Shown here one piece after another: positions 1 to 5,515 of a DNA stretch of 5,538 nucleotides (its first letter is position 1; every line of letters starts with the position of its first letter). The notes under the pieces are model-generated. The model saw only the letters and a program-made list of their open reading frames with translations, was not told the DNA's origin and did not search any database. This DNA comes from Nonomuraea sp. (GTDB lineage: Bacteria > Actinomycetota > Actinomycetes > Streptosporangiales > Streptosporangiaceae): assembly GCA_013362835.1 (NCBI GenBank), contig JABFVJ010000020.1:1-5538 (forward strand), read 5' to 3'. The translations under genes were made by a program, and so were the position numbers.

Positions 1-1133
1 TCGCCCGGCTTGATCCACCCGCCGGACGCCTTGTAGACCAGCCGGCGCCAGCCCTTGGACGGCGCGTTACGCCTGCCGCGAAGCAGCGACTCGGGGTCGA
101 GGCTGTCGGCGGTCGGCCGGCCGCTGGCCGGCGGTCGCGCGGGCGCGGTGAACACGGGGATGGGCGCCGGACGCCGACGACGCTCGGGCGGCGGCGGGAT
201 CTCCCGCTCGGCCGGACGCCATTCCTGCCGCTCGCGGTGCGCGCCCTCCCTGGGCGGAGCCGCCTCGGCCTGGACGGGCGGCTCGTTCCGCACCGGCTGG
301 GCGGGCTCCGGCCACTGCGGAAGCCCCTCCCGGTAGGAGCTGTCGGACCACTGCGGCCGCTCGTCCCAGCGGGGCCGCTCCTCCTGCGGGGCCGGCTCGT
401 CCGCGACCGGCCTCTCCTCGGCCTCGGCCTCGGCGGGCGTGGCCTCAGCAGGCGCTGCCTCGGCGGGCGCCGGCCCGGTGCGGGGAGGCTCGGTGCGGGG
501 TGGCTCGGTGCGGGGAGGCTCGGTGCGGGGAGGCTCGGTGCGGGGAGGCTCGGTGCGGGGAGGCTCGGTGCGGGCGCTCTCGCCGAACGCCTTGGGCAGC
601 TCGGTGATCATCGGCTGGGTCTCGCCCGACGACTCCGCGGGCCGTGCCCACTCCGAGAGCGACGCCCACCCGGAATCGTCGGGCTCGCTCTTCTTCTCGC
701 TCTCCGCCTGCTCTGGCGGCGTGAACGACAACGAGTAGCTGTCGGTGTCGTCAGGCCGCGGCAGGGGCTTGAGCGGCGCCAGGAAGGGGTCGTCGGCCCT
801 CTCCAGGCTCACCGGGGGCGCGGGGGCCTCCTCGGCGCTCTCCTGGACGGTGGCCTTGTCCAGCCACTCCCCGGCCTCGCTCTCCTCCTCGGGAACCTGC
901 TCGGCCGCGGCGTGCCCGTAGACGGAGTCGACGGCGGCGCGGAACAGCGGCGGGGTCGGCGTGTCGTGCTGCGGGACGAGGAGCCAGGGGTCCTGGGGGT
1001 ACGGCGAAGCGACCGGCTCGTCGGCCGAAGCGGTCGAGGCGCTGACGGAGACCGGCGTCTCCTCCGTCTCCTTGATCGCGTCGAGCCAGGCCAGCTGTTC
1101 CTCGAGAGATTCTTCTCGATCGTGTCTTGCCAC
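1..1133 (-). CDS. EspI-like MinD/ParA-family ATPase, N-terminal disordered part (partial, runs off left edge)
   Basis: I translated this frame by hand: 377 codons from GTG at 1133 to the edge without a stop. GTG is the only possible start, because an in-frame TAG lies just upstream (1157-1155), and a GAGGGGG Shine-Dalgarno (1146-1140) sits 6 nt before it. The protein begins MARHDREESLEEQLAWLDAI and continues as acidic, Pro/Ala/Glu-rich, low-complexity sequence, with six RTEPP repeats (residues about 188-219) and no membrane segment. The last visible residues, about 359-377, read SKGWRRLVYKASGGWIKPG. In family knowledge, a GWRR...(hydrophobic)...G.I.PG(x)S block directly precedes the P-loop ATPase of EspI/MinD-like proteins linked to type VII secretion in mycobacteria and common in other actinomycetes. 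The ATPase domain itself lies outside the window, so ATP binding and any ESX role are inferred. An alternative is another disordered-tail MinD/ParA-like protein unrelated to ESX. Confidence 0.78.
   Translation of the reverse strand, partial: MARHDREESLEEQLAWLDAIKETEETPVSVSASTASADEPVASPYPQDPWLLVPQHDTPTPPLFRAAVDSVYGHAAAEQVPEEESEAGEWLDKATVQESAEEAPAPPVSLERADDPFLAPLKPLPRPDDTDSYSLSFTPPEQAESEKKSEPDDSGWASLSEWARPAESSGETQPMITELPKAFGESARTEPPRTEPPRTEPPRTEPPRTEPPRTEPPRTGPAPAEAAPAEATPAEAEAEERPVADEPAPQEERPRWDERPQWSDSSYREGLPQWPEPAQPVRNEPPVQAEAAPPREGAHRERQEWRPAEREIPPPPERRRRPAPIPVFTAPARPPASGRPTADSLDPESLLRGRRNAPSKGWRRLVYKASGGWIKPG
477..572 (-). repeat. 15-bp tandem repeat encoding (RTEPP)6
   Basis: Six in-phase 15-bp units, GGTGCGGGGAGGCTC on the plus strand, run from 477 to 566, with a partial seventh (GGTGCG) to 572. 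Only one base differs, in the second unit (TGG for AGG at 501), and it is synonymous (Pro). On the coding minus strand they give R-T-E-P-P repeated. Near identity at DNA level means recent slippage or unequal crossover, so copy number is probably variable between strains. The units lie wholly in the disordered linker of the EspI-like protein. Confidence 0.95.
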
Positions 1134-1247
1134 CGTGTTCCCCCTCGGGTGGGTCTAAAGGGGCAGCAAATACTTTGCAGATTAACGCCACGGGTCTCCG
1201 AGCAGGTCGGCAACCCACAACTTCTTTGCCCGGCTACCGTGGATCGC
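1134..1247. promoter_or_regulatory. Divergent promoter region between the EspI-like gene and the quinone oxidoreductase gene
   Basis: The two genes are head to head with 114 bp between them. For the minus-strand gene there is a clear Shine-Dalgarno, GAGGGGG (1146-1140), and a possible -10, TAATCT (minus strand, 1184-1179), without a convincing -35. For the plus-strand gene, TACCGT (1235-1240) fits the actinobacterial -10 TANNNT and ends 7 bp before the ATG. A small dyad, GCAAA-TAC-TTTGC (1166-1178), sits in the AT-richer middle and could be an operator. All promoter calls here come from pattern matching only. Confidence 0.45.
1235..1240 (+). promoter_or_regulatory. Candidate -10 element TACCGT giving a leaderless oxidoreductase mRNA
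   Basis: TACCGT fits TANNNT and ends 7 bp before the A of the ATG, so transcription would begin at or next to the start codon. No good Shine-Dalgarno precedes the ATG (only GGA at 1241-1243, 4 nt away). No good -35 is seen at 17-18 bp. Leaderless genes are common in actinomycetes, which makes this reasonable but unproven. Confidence 0.4.
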
Positions 1248-2204
1248 ATGCGAGCCATTGAGATCACCAAGCCGGGCGGACCAGAGGTCCTGGAGTGGCG
1301 GGAGGTGCCGGATCCGCAGGTCGAACGCGCGGACGTGCTCATCGACGTCACCGCCTCGGCGGTGAACCGCGCCGACGTCCATCAACGGCAGGGATTCTAC
1401 GATCCTCCCCCTGGAGCGCCCCCCTACCCGGGGCTGGAGGTGTCGGGCGTGGTGGCCGCGGTCGGGTCGGACGTCGAGCACTTCACGCCCGGCGACGAGG
1501 TCTGCGCGCTGCTCGGCGGCGGCGGTTACGCCGAGCGCGTGTCCGTGCCCTGGGAGCAGGTCATGCCGGCGCCCAAGGGGTTGCCGCTGGCCGAGGCCGC
1601 GGGGCTGCCCGAGGTCGCGTGCACGGTCTGGTCCAACGTGTTCATGCTCGCCCGCCTGCGCCGCGGCGAGACGCTGCTGGTGCACGGCGGGGCCAGCGGG
1701 ATCGGCACGTTCGCCGTGCAGCTCGCCAAGGCGCTGGGCTCCCGCGTCGTGGCGACGGTGGGGTCCGAGGCGAAGGCCGAGCAGGTCAGGAAGCTCGGCG
1801 CGGACGAGGTCGTCAACTACCGCGAGGAGGACTTCGCCGACAGGGTGGAGGCCGACGTGATCCTCGACATCATGGGCGCCAAATACCTGGACAAGAACGT
1901 ACGGGCGCTGCGCACCGGCGGCCGGCTCGTGGTCATCGGCCTCCAGGGCGGCCGTAAGGCGGAGCTCGACCTCGGCGCGCTGCTGACCAAGCGGGCCAGC
2001 GTCCACGCCACCGCGCTGCGCTCGCGTCCGGTGGACGAGAAGGGCGTCATCGTCCGCAGCGTCGTCGACAACGTGTGGCCCCTGGTGGAGGCCGGTGCCG
2101 TACGTCCGGTCGTGTACGCCGAGGTGCCCATGTCCCAGGCCGCCGATGCACACCGAATGTTGGATTCGGGGGAGCACGTCGGCAAGATCCTGCTAGTACG
2201 GTGA
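1248..2204 (+). CDS. NAD(P)H quinone oxidoreductase, PIG3-type zinc-free MDR family
   Basis: The 318-residue product is a medium-chain dehydrogenase/reductase of the quinone oxidoreductase/PIG3 (TP53I3-like) group, which is cytosolic and reduces quinones with NAD(P)H in one-electron steps in characterised members. The order is typical: GroES-like N-terminal half with N40-R41-A42-D43 and P61-G62-L63-E64-x-S-G, then the PEV...TVWSN segment (121-130), and the Rossmann nucleotide motif HGGASGIGTFAVQLAK (146-161). The Cys cluster of structural-zinc MDRs is absent, as expected. Length matches the family (about 320-330). I chose ATG 1248 because the family starts M-x-A-I; GTG 1239 is an in-frame alternative adding three residues. 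The same frame is open far upstream (from 237), but that is the antisense of the EspI-like gene. The stop codon overlaps the GTG 2201 that opens the bpa frame, so bpa is probably co-transcribed. The physiological substrate cannot be read from sequence. Confidence 0.93.
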   Translation: MRAIEITKPGGPEVLEWREVPDPQVERADVLIDVTASAVNRADVHQRQGFYDPPPGAPPYPGLEVSGVVAAVGSDVEHFTPGDEVCALLGGGGYAERVSVPWEQVMPAPKGLPLAEAAGLPEVACTVWSNVFMLARLRRGETLLVHGGASGIGTFAVQLAKALGSRVVATVGSEAKAEQVRKLGADEVVNYREEDFADRVEADVILDIMGAKYLDKNVRALRTGGRLVVIGLQGGRKAELDLGALLTKRASVHATALRSRPVDEKGVIVRSVVDNVWPLVEAGAVRPVVYAEVPMSQAADAHRMLDSGEHVGKILLVR

Positions 2205-2209
2205 GTGTT

Positions 2210-2722
2210 ATGAATGCTGAGGACAACAACACCCCTCACATCGTGGTGGTGGGCCCCGACTTCCAAGGTCAGGGCGATAGTGGCGAAGAAGAGCGCTCGG
2301 TCACCAACCTGGTCGAGCAGCCCGCCAAGGTGATGCGCATCGGCAGCATGATCAGGCAGCTCCTGGAGGAGGTCCGCGCGGCCCCGCTCGACGAGGCCAG
2401 CCGTAAGCGGTTGAAGGAGATCCACGAGTCCTCCATCAAGGAGCTCGAGGACGGTTTGGCGCCGGAGTTGGTCGACGAGCTGGAGCGGCTGTCGCTCCCG
2501 TTCACCGATGACAACGGCACGCCGCCCAGCGAGGCGGAGTTGCGCATCGCGCACGCCCAGCTGGTCGGCTGGCTGGAGGGCTTGTTCCACGGCATCCAGA
2601 CCACGCTGTTCGCCCAGCAGATGGCCGCCAGGGCCCAGCTGGAGCAGATGCGCAGGGCGCTGCCCGGTGTGCCGGGTGACGAGGCCCACCGTCCGCCGAG
2701 CGGGTCGGGGCCCTACCTGTAG
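2210..2722 (+). CDS. bpa: Bacterial proteasome activator Bpa (PafE)
   Basis: The 170-residue product matches the actinobacterial Bpa/PafE family (formerly DUF2587; Rv3780 in M. tuberculosis, 174 aa). Bpa forms a dodecameric ring that docks on the 20S proteasome and admits unfolded proteins without ATP; HspR is a known mycobacterial substrate. The variable acidic N-terminus (1-30) is followed by the family core: VEQPAKVMRIGSMIRQLLEE (35-54), APLDEASRKRLKEIHESS (58-75), ELEDGLAPELVDELERLSLP (78-97), and AELRIAHAQLVGWLEGLFHG (109-128) into FAQQMAARAQLEQMRRALP (134-152). These helices make the four-helix bundle. The extreme C-terminus is GSGPYL, the HbYX-like tail that enters the proteasome alpha-ring pockets; M. 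tuberculosis has GQYL. For ATG 2210, GGTGAG (2200-2205) can pair with the extended anti-Shine-Dalgarno. GTG 2201 (adds MSV) overlaps the preceding stop and is an equal alternative. Its presence implies that the organism has 20S proteasome genes elsewhere. Confidence 0.96.
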   Translation: MNAEDNNTPHIVVVGPDFQGQGDSGEEERSVTNLVEQPAKVMRIGSMIRQLLEEVRAAPLDEASRKRLKEIHESSIKELEDGLAPELVDELERLSLPFTDDNGTPPSEAELRIAHAQLVGWLEGLFHGIQTTLFAQQMAARAQLEQMRRALPGVPGDEAHRPPSGSGPYL

Positions 2723-3522
2723 TAGAGCCGCTCCAGCACCTGAGCGACGCCGTCCTCGTCGTTGCACGCGGTCACGTGGTCGACCGCGGCCAGCACGTCG
2801 GGGTGGGCGTTCGCGACGGCGTACGACGTGCCTGCCCAGCTCAGCATGGGCAGGTCGTTCGGCATGTCGCCGAATGCGATCACCTGCGCGGGCTTGATCC
2901 CGTGCCGTCCGGCGAGCGTGCCCAGGGCGGTGGCCTTCGTCACGCCCTGGGCGCTCATCTCGACCAGGCCGCCGTGGCTGGAGTGGGTGGCGGTCACCAG
3001 GTGGCCCACCAGCTCGTGCACGGCCGCGTGCAGCTCGTCCGCGCCCATGCCCGGGTGCAGGGCGAGCAGTTTGGCGCAGGGGCGGGCGGTCAGGGCGTCC
3101 CGGTCGATCCGGACGACTCCGACGCCCTTGCGATCCAGCCCACCGAGTCTGAAATCCGACTCATGCGCAAAACCGCCTTCATACTCGACCGAAAATACGA
3201 GATCGGACACGTTCGCTCTTAGCTGAGCGACGACTTCGGCCAGTACCTCGACGTCGATCAGGTGAGATTCAACTATCCGTTCGGTATGGAGGTCGTAGAT
3301 CAGCGCCCCGTTCGCGCAGATCGCCAGGCCACGGTGCCGCACGGCCCCCGCGACCCCGCTCATCCAGCGGGGCGGGCGTCCGGTGACGAACACGAGCATG
3401 GCACCGGCTTCCTCGACTTTCGCGAAGGCCGCGGCCGTCCGGGGAGACACGGTTCCGTCGGCACGCAAGGCGGTGCCGTCGAGGTCGGTGGCCACTAGGC
3501 GCGGCGCGGGAAGGCTCTGCAT
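2713..3522 (-). CDS. Cof-type HAD-IIB family phosphatase
   Basis: The 269-residue product is a HAD-superfamily hydrolase of the Cof/YbiV-like IIB type; these cytosolic Mg2+-dependent enzymes dephosphorylate sugar phosphates, nucleotides or cofactors such as PLP. All four motifs are present: I, DLDGT (D13 nucleophile, D15 acid/base); II, VTGRP (T47); III, K196 in GVTKATAL; IV, GDMPNDLPM (218-226). The C2B cap lies between motifs II and III, and NGALIYD (71-77) is typical. Length fits the family. ATG 3522 has only a weak ribosome site (GGAA, 6 nt upstream). The 3' end overlaps bpa by 10 bp tail to tail. The cap segment at residues about 80-126 is unusually AT-rich with a cluster of rare codons (CTA, AGA, ATA, GTA, TTT). 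The substrate cannot be assigned; HAD-IIB enzymes are often promiscuous. Confidence 0.93.
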   Translation of the reverse strand: MQSLPAPRLVATDLDGTALRADGTVSPRTAAAFAKVEEAGAMLVFVTGRPPRWMSGVAGAVRHRGLAICANGALIYDLHTERIVESHLIDVEVLAEVVAQLRANVSDLVFSVEYEGGFAHESDFRLGGLDRKGVGVVRIDRDALTARPCAKLLALHPGMGADELHAAVHELVGHLVTATHSSHGGLVEMSAQGVTKATALGTLAGRHGIKPAQVIAFGDMPNDLPMLSWAGTSYAVANAHPDVLAAVDHVTACNDEDGVAQVLERLYYR

Positions 3523-3745
3523 AACACGTTCCAGTTTGCCCGGTGATGCCGCCTGACAGAAATCTTCGTTGGGACGGGAACACCAACGCGCCAGAATGGT
3601 GTTAGATGTGATGGCGTTGTATTAGCTGATCCCGTAGTGAAAACCAGCATGACTTTGTCTGAGCCACCCCGGGTGCTTGCTGTACGACACACCGGGACCC
3701 ACGAGGTGTGGGTCCCATAGATTCACATCCTGAGGGAGAGCTTTT
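3523..3745. promoter_or_regulatory. Divergent intergenic region: promoters of the HAD gene and the cold-shock gene, with long csp leader
   Basis: No ORF here looks real. Toward the cold-shock gene, TTGGGA (3569-3574) and CAGAAT (3592-3597), 17 bp apart, are a fair sigma-70-type pair. GGGAAC (3576-3581) with GTT at 3601-3603 vaguely resembles an ECF/SigR promoter, but the 19-bp gap is slightly long. If either is right, the csp mRNA has a leader of about 140 nt holding a stem-loop at 3694-3716. GAGGGAGAG (3732-3740) is a strong ribosome site 5 nt before the csp ATG. No convincing promoter for the HAD gene was found. Confidence 0.4.
3694..3716 (+). promoter_or_regulatory. Perfect stem-loop in the cold-shock gene leader
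   Basis: GGGACCCAC (3694-3702) and GTGGGTCCC (3708-3716) form a perfect 9-bp stem with the 5-nt loop GAGGT. It ends 15 nt before the Shine-Dalgarno and 29 nt before the ATG. No U-tract follows, so it is not a standard intrinsic terminator. It could be an mRNA stability or translation-control element, or a protein operator in DNA. The structure is read directly; its role is inference. Confidence 0.6.
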
Positions 3746-3949
3746 ATGGCTCAGGGAACCGTCAAGTGGTTCAACGCCGAGAAGGGCTTCGGCTTCATCG
3801 CCCCGGACGGCGGTGCGCCGGACGTGTTCGTGCACTTCTCCGAGATCGTCGGCAACGGCTACCGCAGCCTTGAAGACGGCCAGCGGGTCGAGTTCGAGAT
3901 CACGCAGGGACAGAAGGGGCCGCAGGCCTCCCAGGTCCGTGCCCTCTGA
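3746..3949 (+). CDS. CspA-family cold-shock protein (single CSD)
   Basis: The 67-residue product is a single cold-shock domain, a five-stranded OB-fold that binds single-stranded RNA/DNA and acts as RNA chaperone or antiterminator in the cytoplasm. It begins [21 protein letters not shown]1 is KGFGFI (13-18) and RNP2 is VFVHF (27-31), with the aromatic residues W8, F15, F17, F28, H30 and F31 in place. It ends on the family's usual basic/polar tail, and length is typical (65-70). ATG 3746 is preceded by GAGGGAGAG (3732-3740) at 5 nt spacing. The gene appears monocistronic: it has a long structured leader and a strong terminator 24 bp after its stop. Whether it is cold-induced or constitutive cannot be told; actinomycetes usually carry several copies. 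Confidence 0.97.
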   Translation: MAQGTVKWFNAEKGFGFIAPDGGAPDVFVHFSEIVGNGYRSLEDGQRVEFEITQGQKGPQASQVRAL

Positions 3950-3972
3950 CCTGTAGTTCGTAGTTCGCAAGT

Positions 3973-4011
3973 AAGACCGGGGTCCGCATTCCAGCGGACT
4001 CCGGTCTTTTT
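3973..4011 (+). terminator. Rho-independent terminator of the cold-shock gene, between convergent genes
   Basis: AAGACCGGGGTCCGC (3973-3987) pairs with GCGGACTCCGGTCTT (3994-4008) to make a 15-bp stem with one G-U wobble and a 6-nt loop (ATTCCA). The run TTTTT (4007-4011) follows the stem. This is a textbook intrinsic terminator for the plus strand. It ends 5 bp before the stop codon of the convergent ilvC gene, so the same hairpin lies just after that gene too; in that direction only CTTACTT follows, a poor U-tract. Confidence 0.93.
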
Positions 4012-4016
4012 GCTTC

Positions 4017-5471
4017 TCAGGCCACGTGGATGTCCACGGAAGGCCGCAGCCGGGCCGCCGCTGCCAGCGCCTCGTGCACCGGGTGCCCGGTGAAGGCGTC
4101 CGCCCCCTGACCGGGCTTGGCGGGGAAGGCGAGCTGCTCGTAGGCCGCCTGGAACCGCGGCCCCCAGCGCCGGGCCCCGAGCCGGGCCGTACGCGAGCAG
4201 TTGTCCACCATGTACGCCACGTCCCGCGCGTGCATGTACGGCAGCAGCGAGTCCACCGCCTCGATCACCGACTCGTTGACGATCTCCGACCACCGGTGTC
4301 CGCGCTCGGCGAACTCGTCCACCTGCGCCATCATCGTGGCCACGAACATCCCGGCGGTGTACGGCTCGACCGGCAGCTCCCGCTCGCCCCGCCTGGCCCG
4401 TACGGCCTCGCCCGCCGCCCACATGGCCGAGCCGCCGATCTCGCTCATCGGCCGGGCGGCGAGGCGGCGTTCGGCGAGGATCACGCTGCGCAGCTCGGTG
4501 CCGTCGGCGACCTCGTCGTAGATCTCGGCCACCAGGTCGCGGGCCGGGCCGTAGGCGGCCTCGTAGGCGCGGTCGAAGGTGTCGCGGCCGGCCGGGTCCA
4601 GGCGTTCGCGGACCGCGCGCAGGCCGTGTGCGGAGATGGTGCGGGCGATGGGGCCGGTGACGTTCTCGCAGGAGCGCTCGTACGCGGTGACCGGGTCGTC
4701 CCCATCGAGCCGGTAATGGCCGTAGAGGGCCTCCACAAGGCCGTGGACGGCCCCCAGCAGGATCGCCCGCTCTCCCACCACGTCCGACAGGTATTCGCTC
4801 TCCAGCGTCGTCTGGAACGTGTACGGCGACCCGAGCGCCACCGACCAGGCGAGCGCGCGGTCGACCGCCCGGCCGTCGGGGTCGGCGTACACGGCGAAGC
4901 TACTGTTGATGCCCGCGCCGTTGATCTCGGCGCCCTGCTCGTACAGGCGGCGGACGGAGTCGCCCATGCCCTTGGGGCAGACCGCGACGACGCCGTGGCC
5001 TTCGGGGAAGGAGCCGCCGGTGGCGCGCAGGTGGCCGAGCAGGAAGCCGTGCTAGAGGCCGATGGTGGCGCCGGGGCGCAGGGCGGCGAAGATCTCCTGG
5101 TGGTGCGCGGCCAGGGCGGCGTCCGCGATGAGCAGGATGACCAGGTCGTTCTCCGCGACCACGTCGAGCCAGTCGCCGAGGGTGCCGTCCCGTTCGGTGA
5201 AGCCGTGGGCGCGGGCGTCGGCGGCCGAGGCCGAGCCGGGCCGCAGCCCGACGCTGACGCGGATGCCGGTGCCGGCCAGGGAGTCGCGCAGGTTGCGGCT
5301 CTGCGCGCGGGCCTGCGGCCCCCAGCCGATGACCCCGATCCCGCGCACGCCCGCGAAGGCGGCGGGCAGCAGCGGGAACAGGTGCCTGCCGCCGCGCAGG
5401 ATCGTCTCCGTGCCGCCGGGGACGTCCATCGTCTCGGTCGCGAACACCGCGGAGGTGAAGGAATCGCTCAT
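4017..5471 (-). pseudogene. ilvC: Plant-type (class II) ketol-acid reductoisomerase interrupted by one in-frame TAG
   Basis: Ketol-acid reductoisomerase converts acetolactate or acetohydroxybutyrate to the dihydroxy acid with NADPH and Mg2+ in valine, leucine and isoleucine synthesis. The frame has 484 codons from ATG 5471 to TGA 4019-4017, interrupted once by TAG at 5054-5052 (codon 140). Codons 1-139 hold the RGGR.LF.LLP.AF lead-in and the NADPH Rossmann motif GVIGWGPQARAQ (46-57). Codons 141-484 resemble plant KARI closely (CPKGMGDSVRRLYEQGAEIN, GAGINSSFAV). Residues matching the spinach active site are all kept: H141, K167, D230, E234, E400, E404 and S426. The family motif is GLSHGF; here it reads GL-stop-HGF, so TCG to TAG (one base) explains the break. 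There is no other frame damage. The first ATG after the stop is codon 169, without a ribosome site, so a split two-protein gene is unlikely. This is a very recent pseudogene, a sequence error, or a read-through gene. No Shine-Dalgarno precedes the ATG; the start looks leaderless. Confidence 0.88.
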
Positions 5472-5478
5472 GGTTGGA

Positions 5479-5508
5479 GTTGTAGGCTCAGCGGGGACGT
5501 TGCGACAA
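5479..5508 (-). promoter_or_regulatory. Candidate promoter of ilvC giving a leaderless transcript
   Basis: On the minus strand, TTGTCG (5508-5503) and TACAAC (5484-5479) are 18 bp apart and resemble the TTGACA/TATAAT pair. The -10 ends 7 nt before the A of the ATG at 5471, placing the transcription start on or beside the start codon. The bases just before the ATG (CTCCAACC) have no Shine-Dalgarno, which supports leaderless translation. Confidence 0.55.
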
Positions 5509-5515
5509 GCGCAAC
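5499..5515. promoter_or_regulatory. Inverted repeat GTTGCG-N5-CGCAAC over the ilvC -35
   Basis: GTTGCG (5499-5504) and CGCAAC (5510-5515) form a perfect 6-bp dyad with a 5-bp spacer, and the candidate -35 (5503-5508) lies inside it. A further half-site, GTTGCGA, occurs at 5530-5536, matching 5499-5505. The arrangement is what a repressor operator would look like. I do not recognise the regulator; it may be encoded beyond the right edge. Confidence 0.5.

Noticed and set aside
477..572. Possible CRISPR array
   Set aside because: Units are 15 bp, directly abutting, with no spacers, and in frame inside a coding sequence.
439..738. Plus- and minus-strand ORFs with RGGSV or HRASP repeats
   Set aside because: They are other-frame readings of the RTEPP minisatellite; the coding frame is fixed by the GTG, its Shine-Dalgarno and the GWRR signature.
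237..1247. Long plus-strand extension upstream of the oxidoreductase, giving an apparent 655-residue fusion with GAGRLGAG repeats
   Set aside because: It is antisense to the EspI-like gene, has no family similarity, and the true protein starts at 1248 with the family N-terminus. The repeats only mirror the 15-bp tandem units.
1182..2177. Long minus-strand ORF antisense to the oxidoreductase, and similar ones at 1817-2767
   Set aside because: High-GC shadow frames with Arg/Ala/Gly-rich translations and no recognisable domain; the sense strand carries clear families.
3694..3716. Intrinsic terminator upstream of the cold-shock gene
   Set aside because: Stem is good, but ATAGATTCAC follows instead of a U-tract.
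3602..3970. Minus-strand ORF covering the cold-shock gene and its leader
   Set aside because: Antisense to a certain gene, no ribosome site, no recognisable product.
4017..4967. Free-standing C-terminal reductoisomerase protein starting at ATG 4967
   Set aside because: The ATG is an internal Met of the conserved motif CPKGMG, has no ribosome site, and the codons between the TAG and this ATG also match the family, so this is one interrupted gene.
5052..5054. UAG decoded as pyrrolysine
   Set aside because: The family residue here is Ser, no pyl genes are visible, and actinomycetes of this kind are not known to me to use pyrrolysine.
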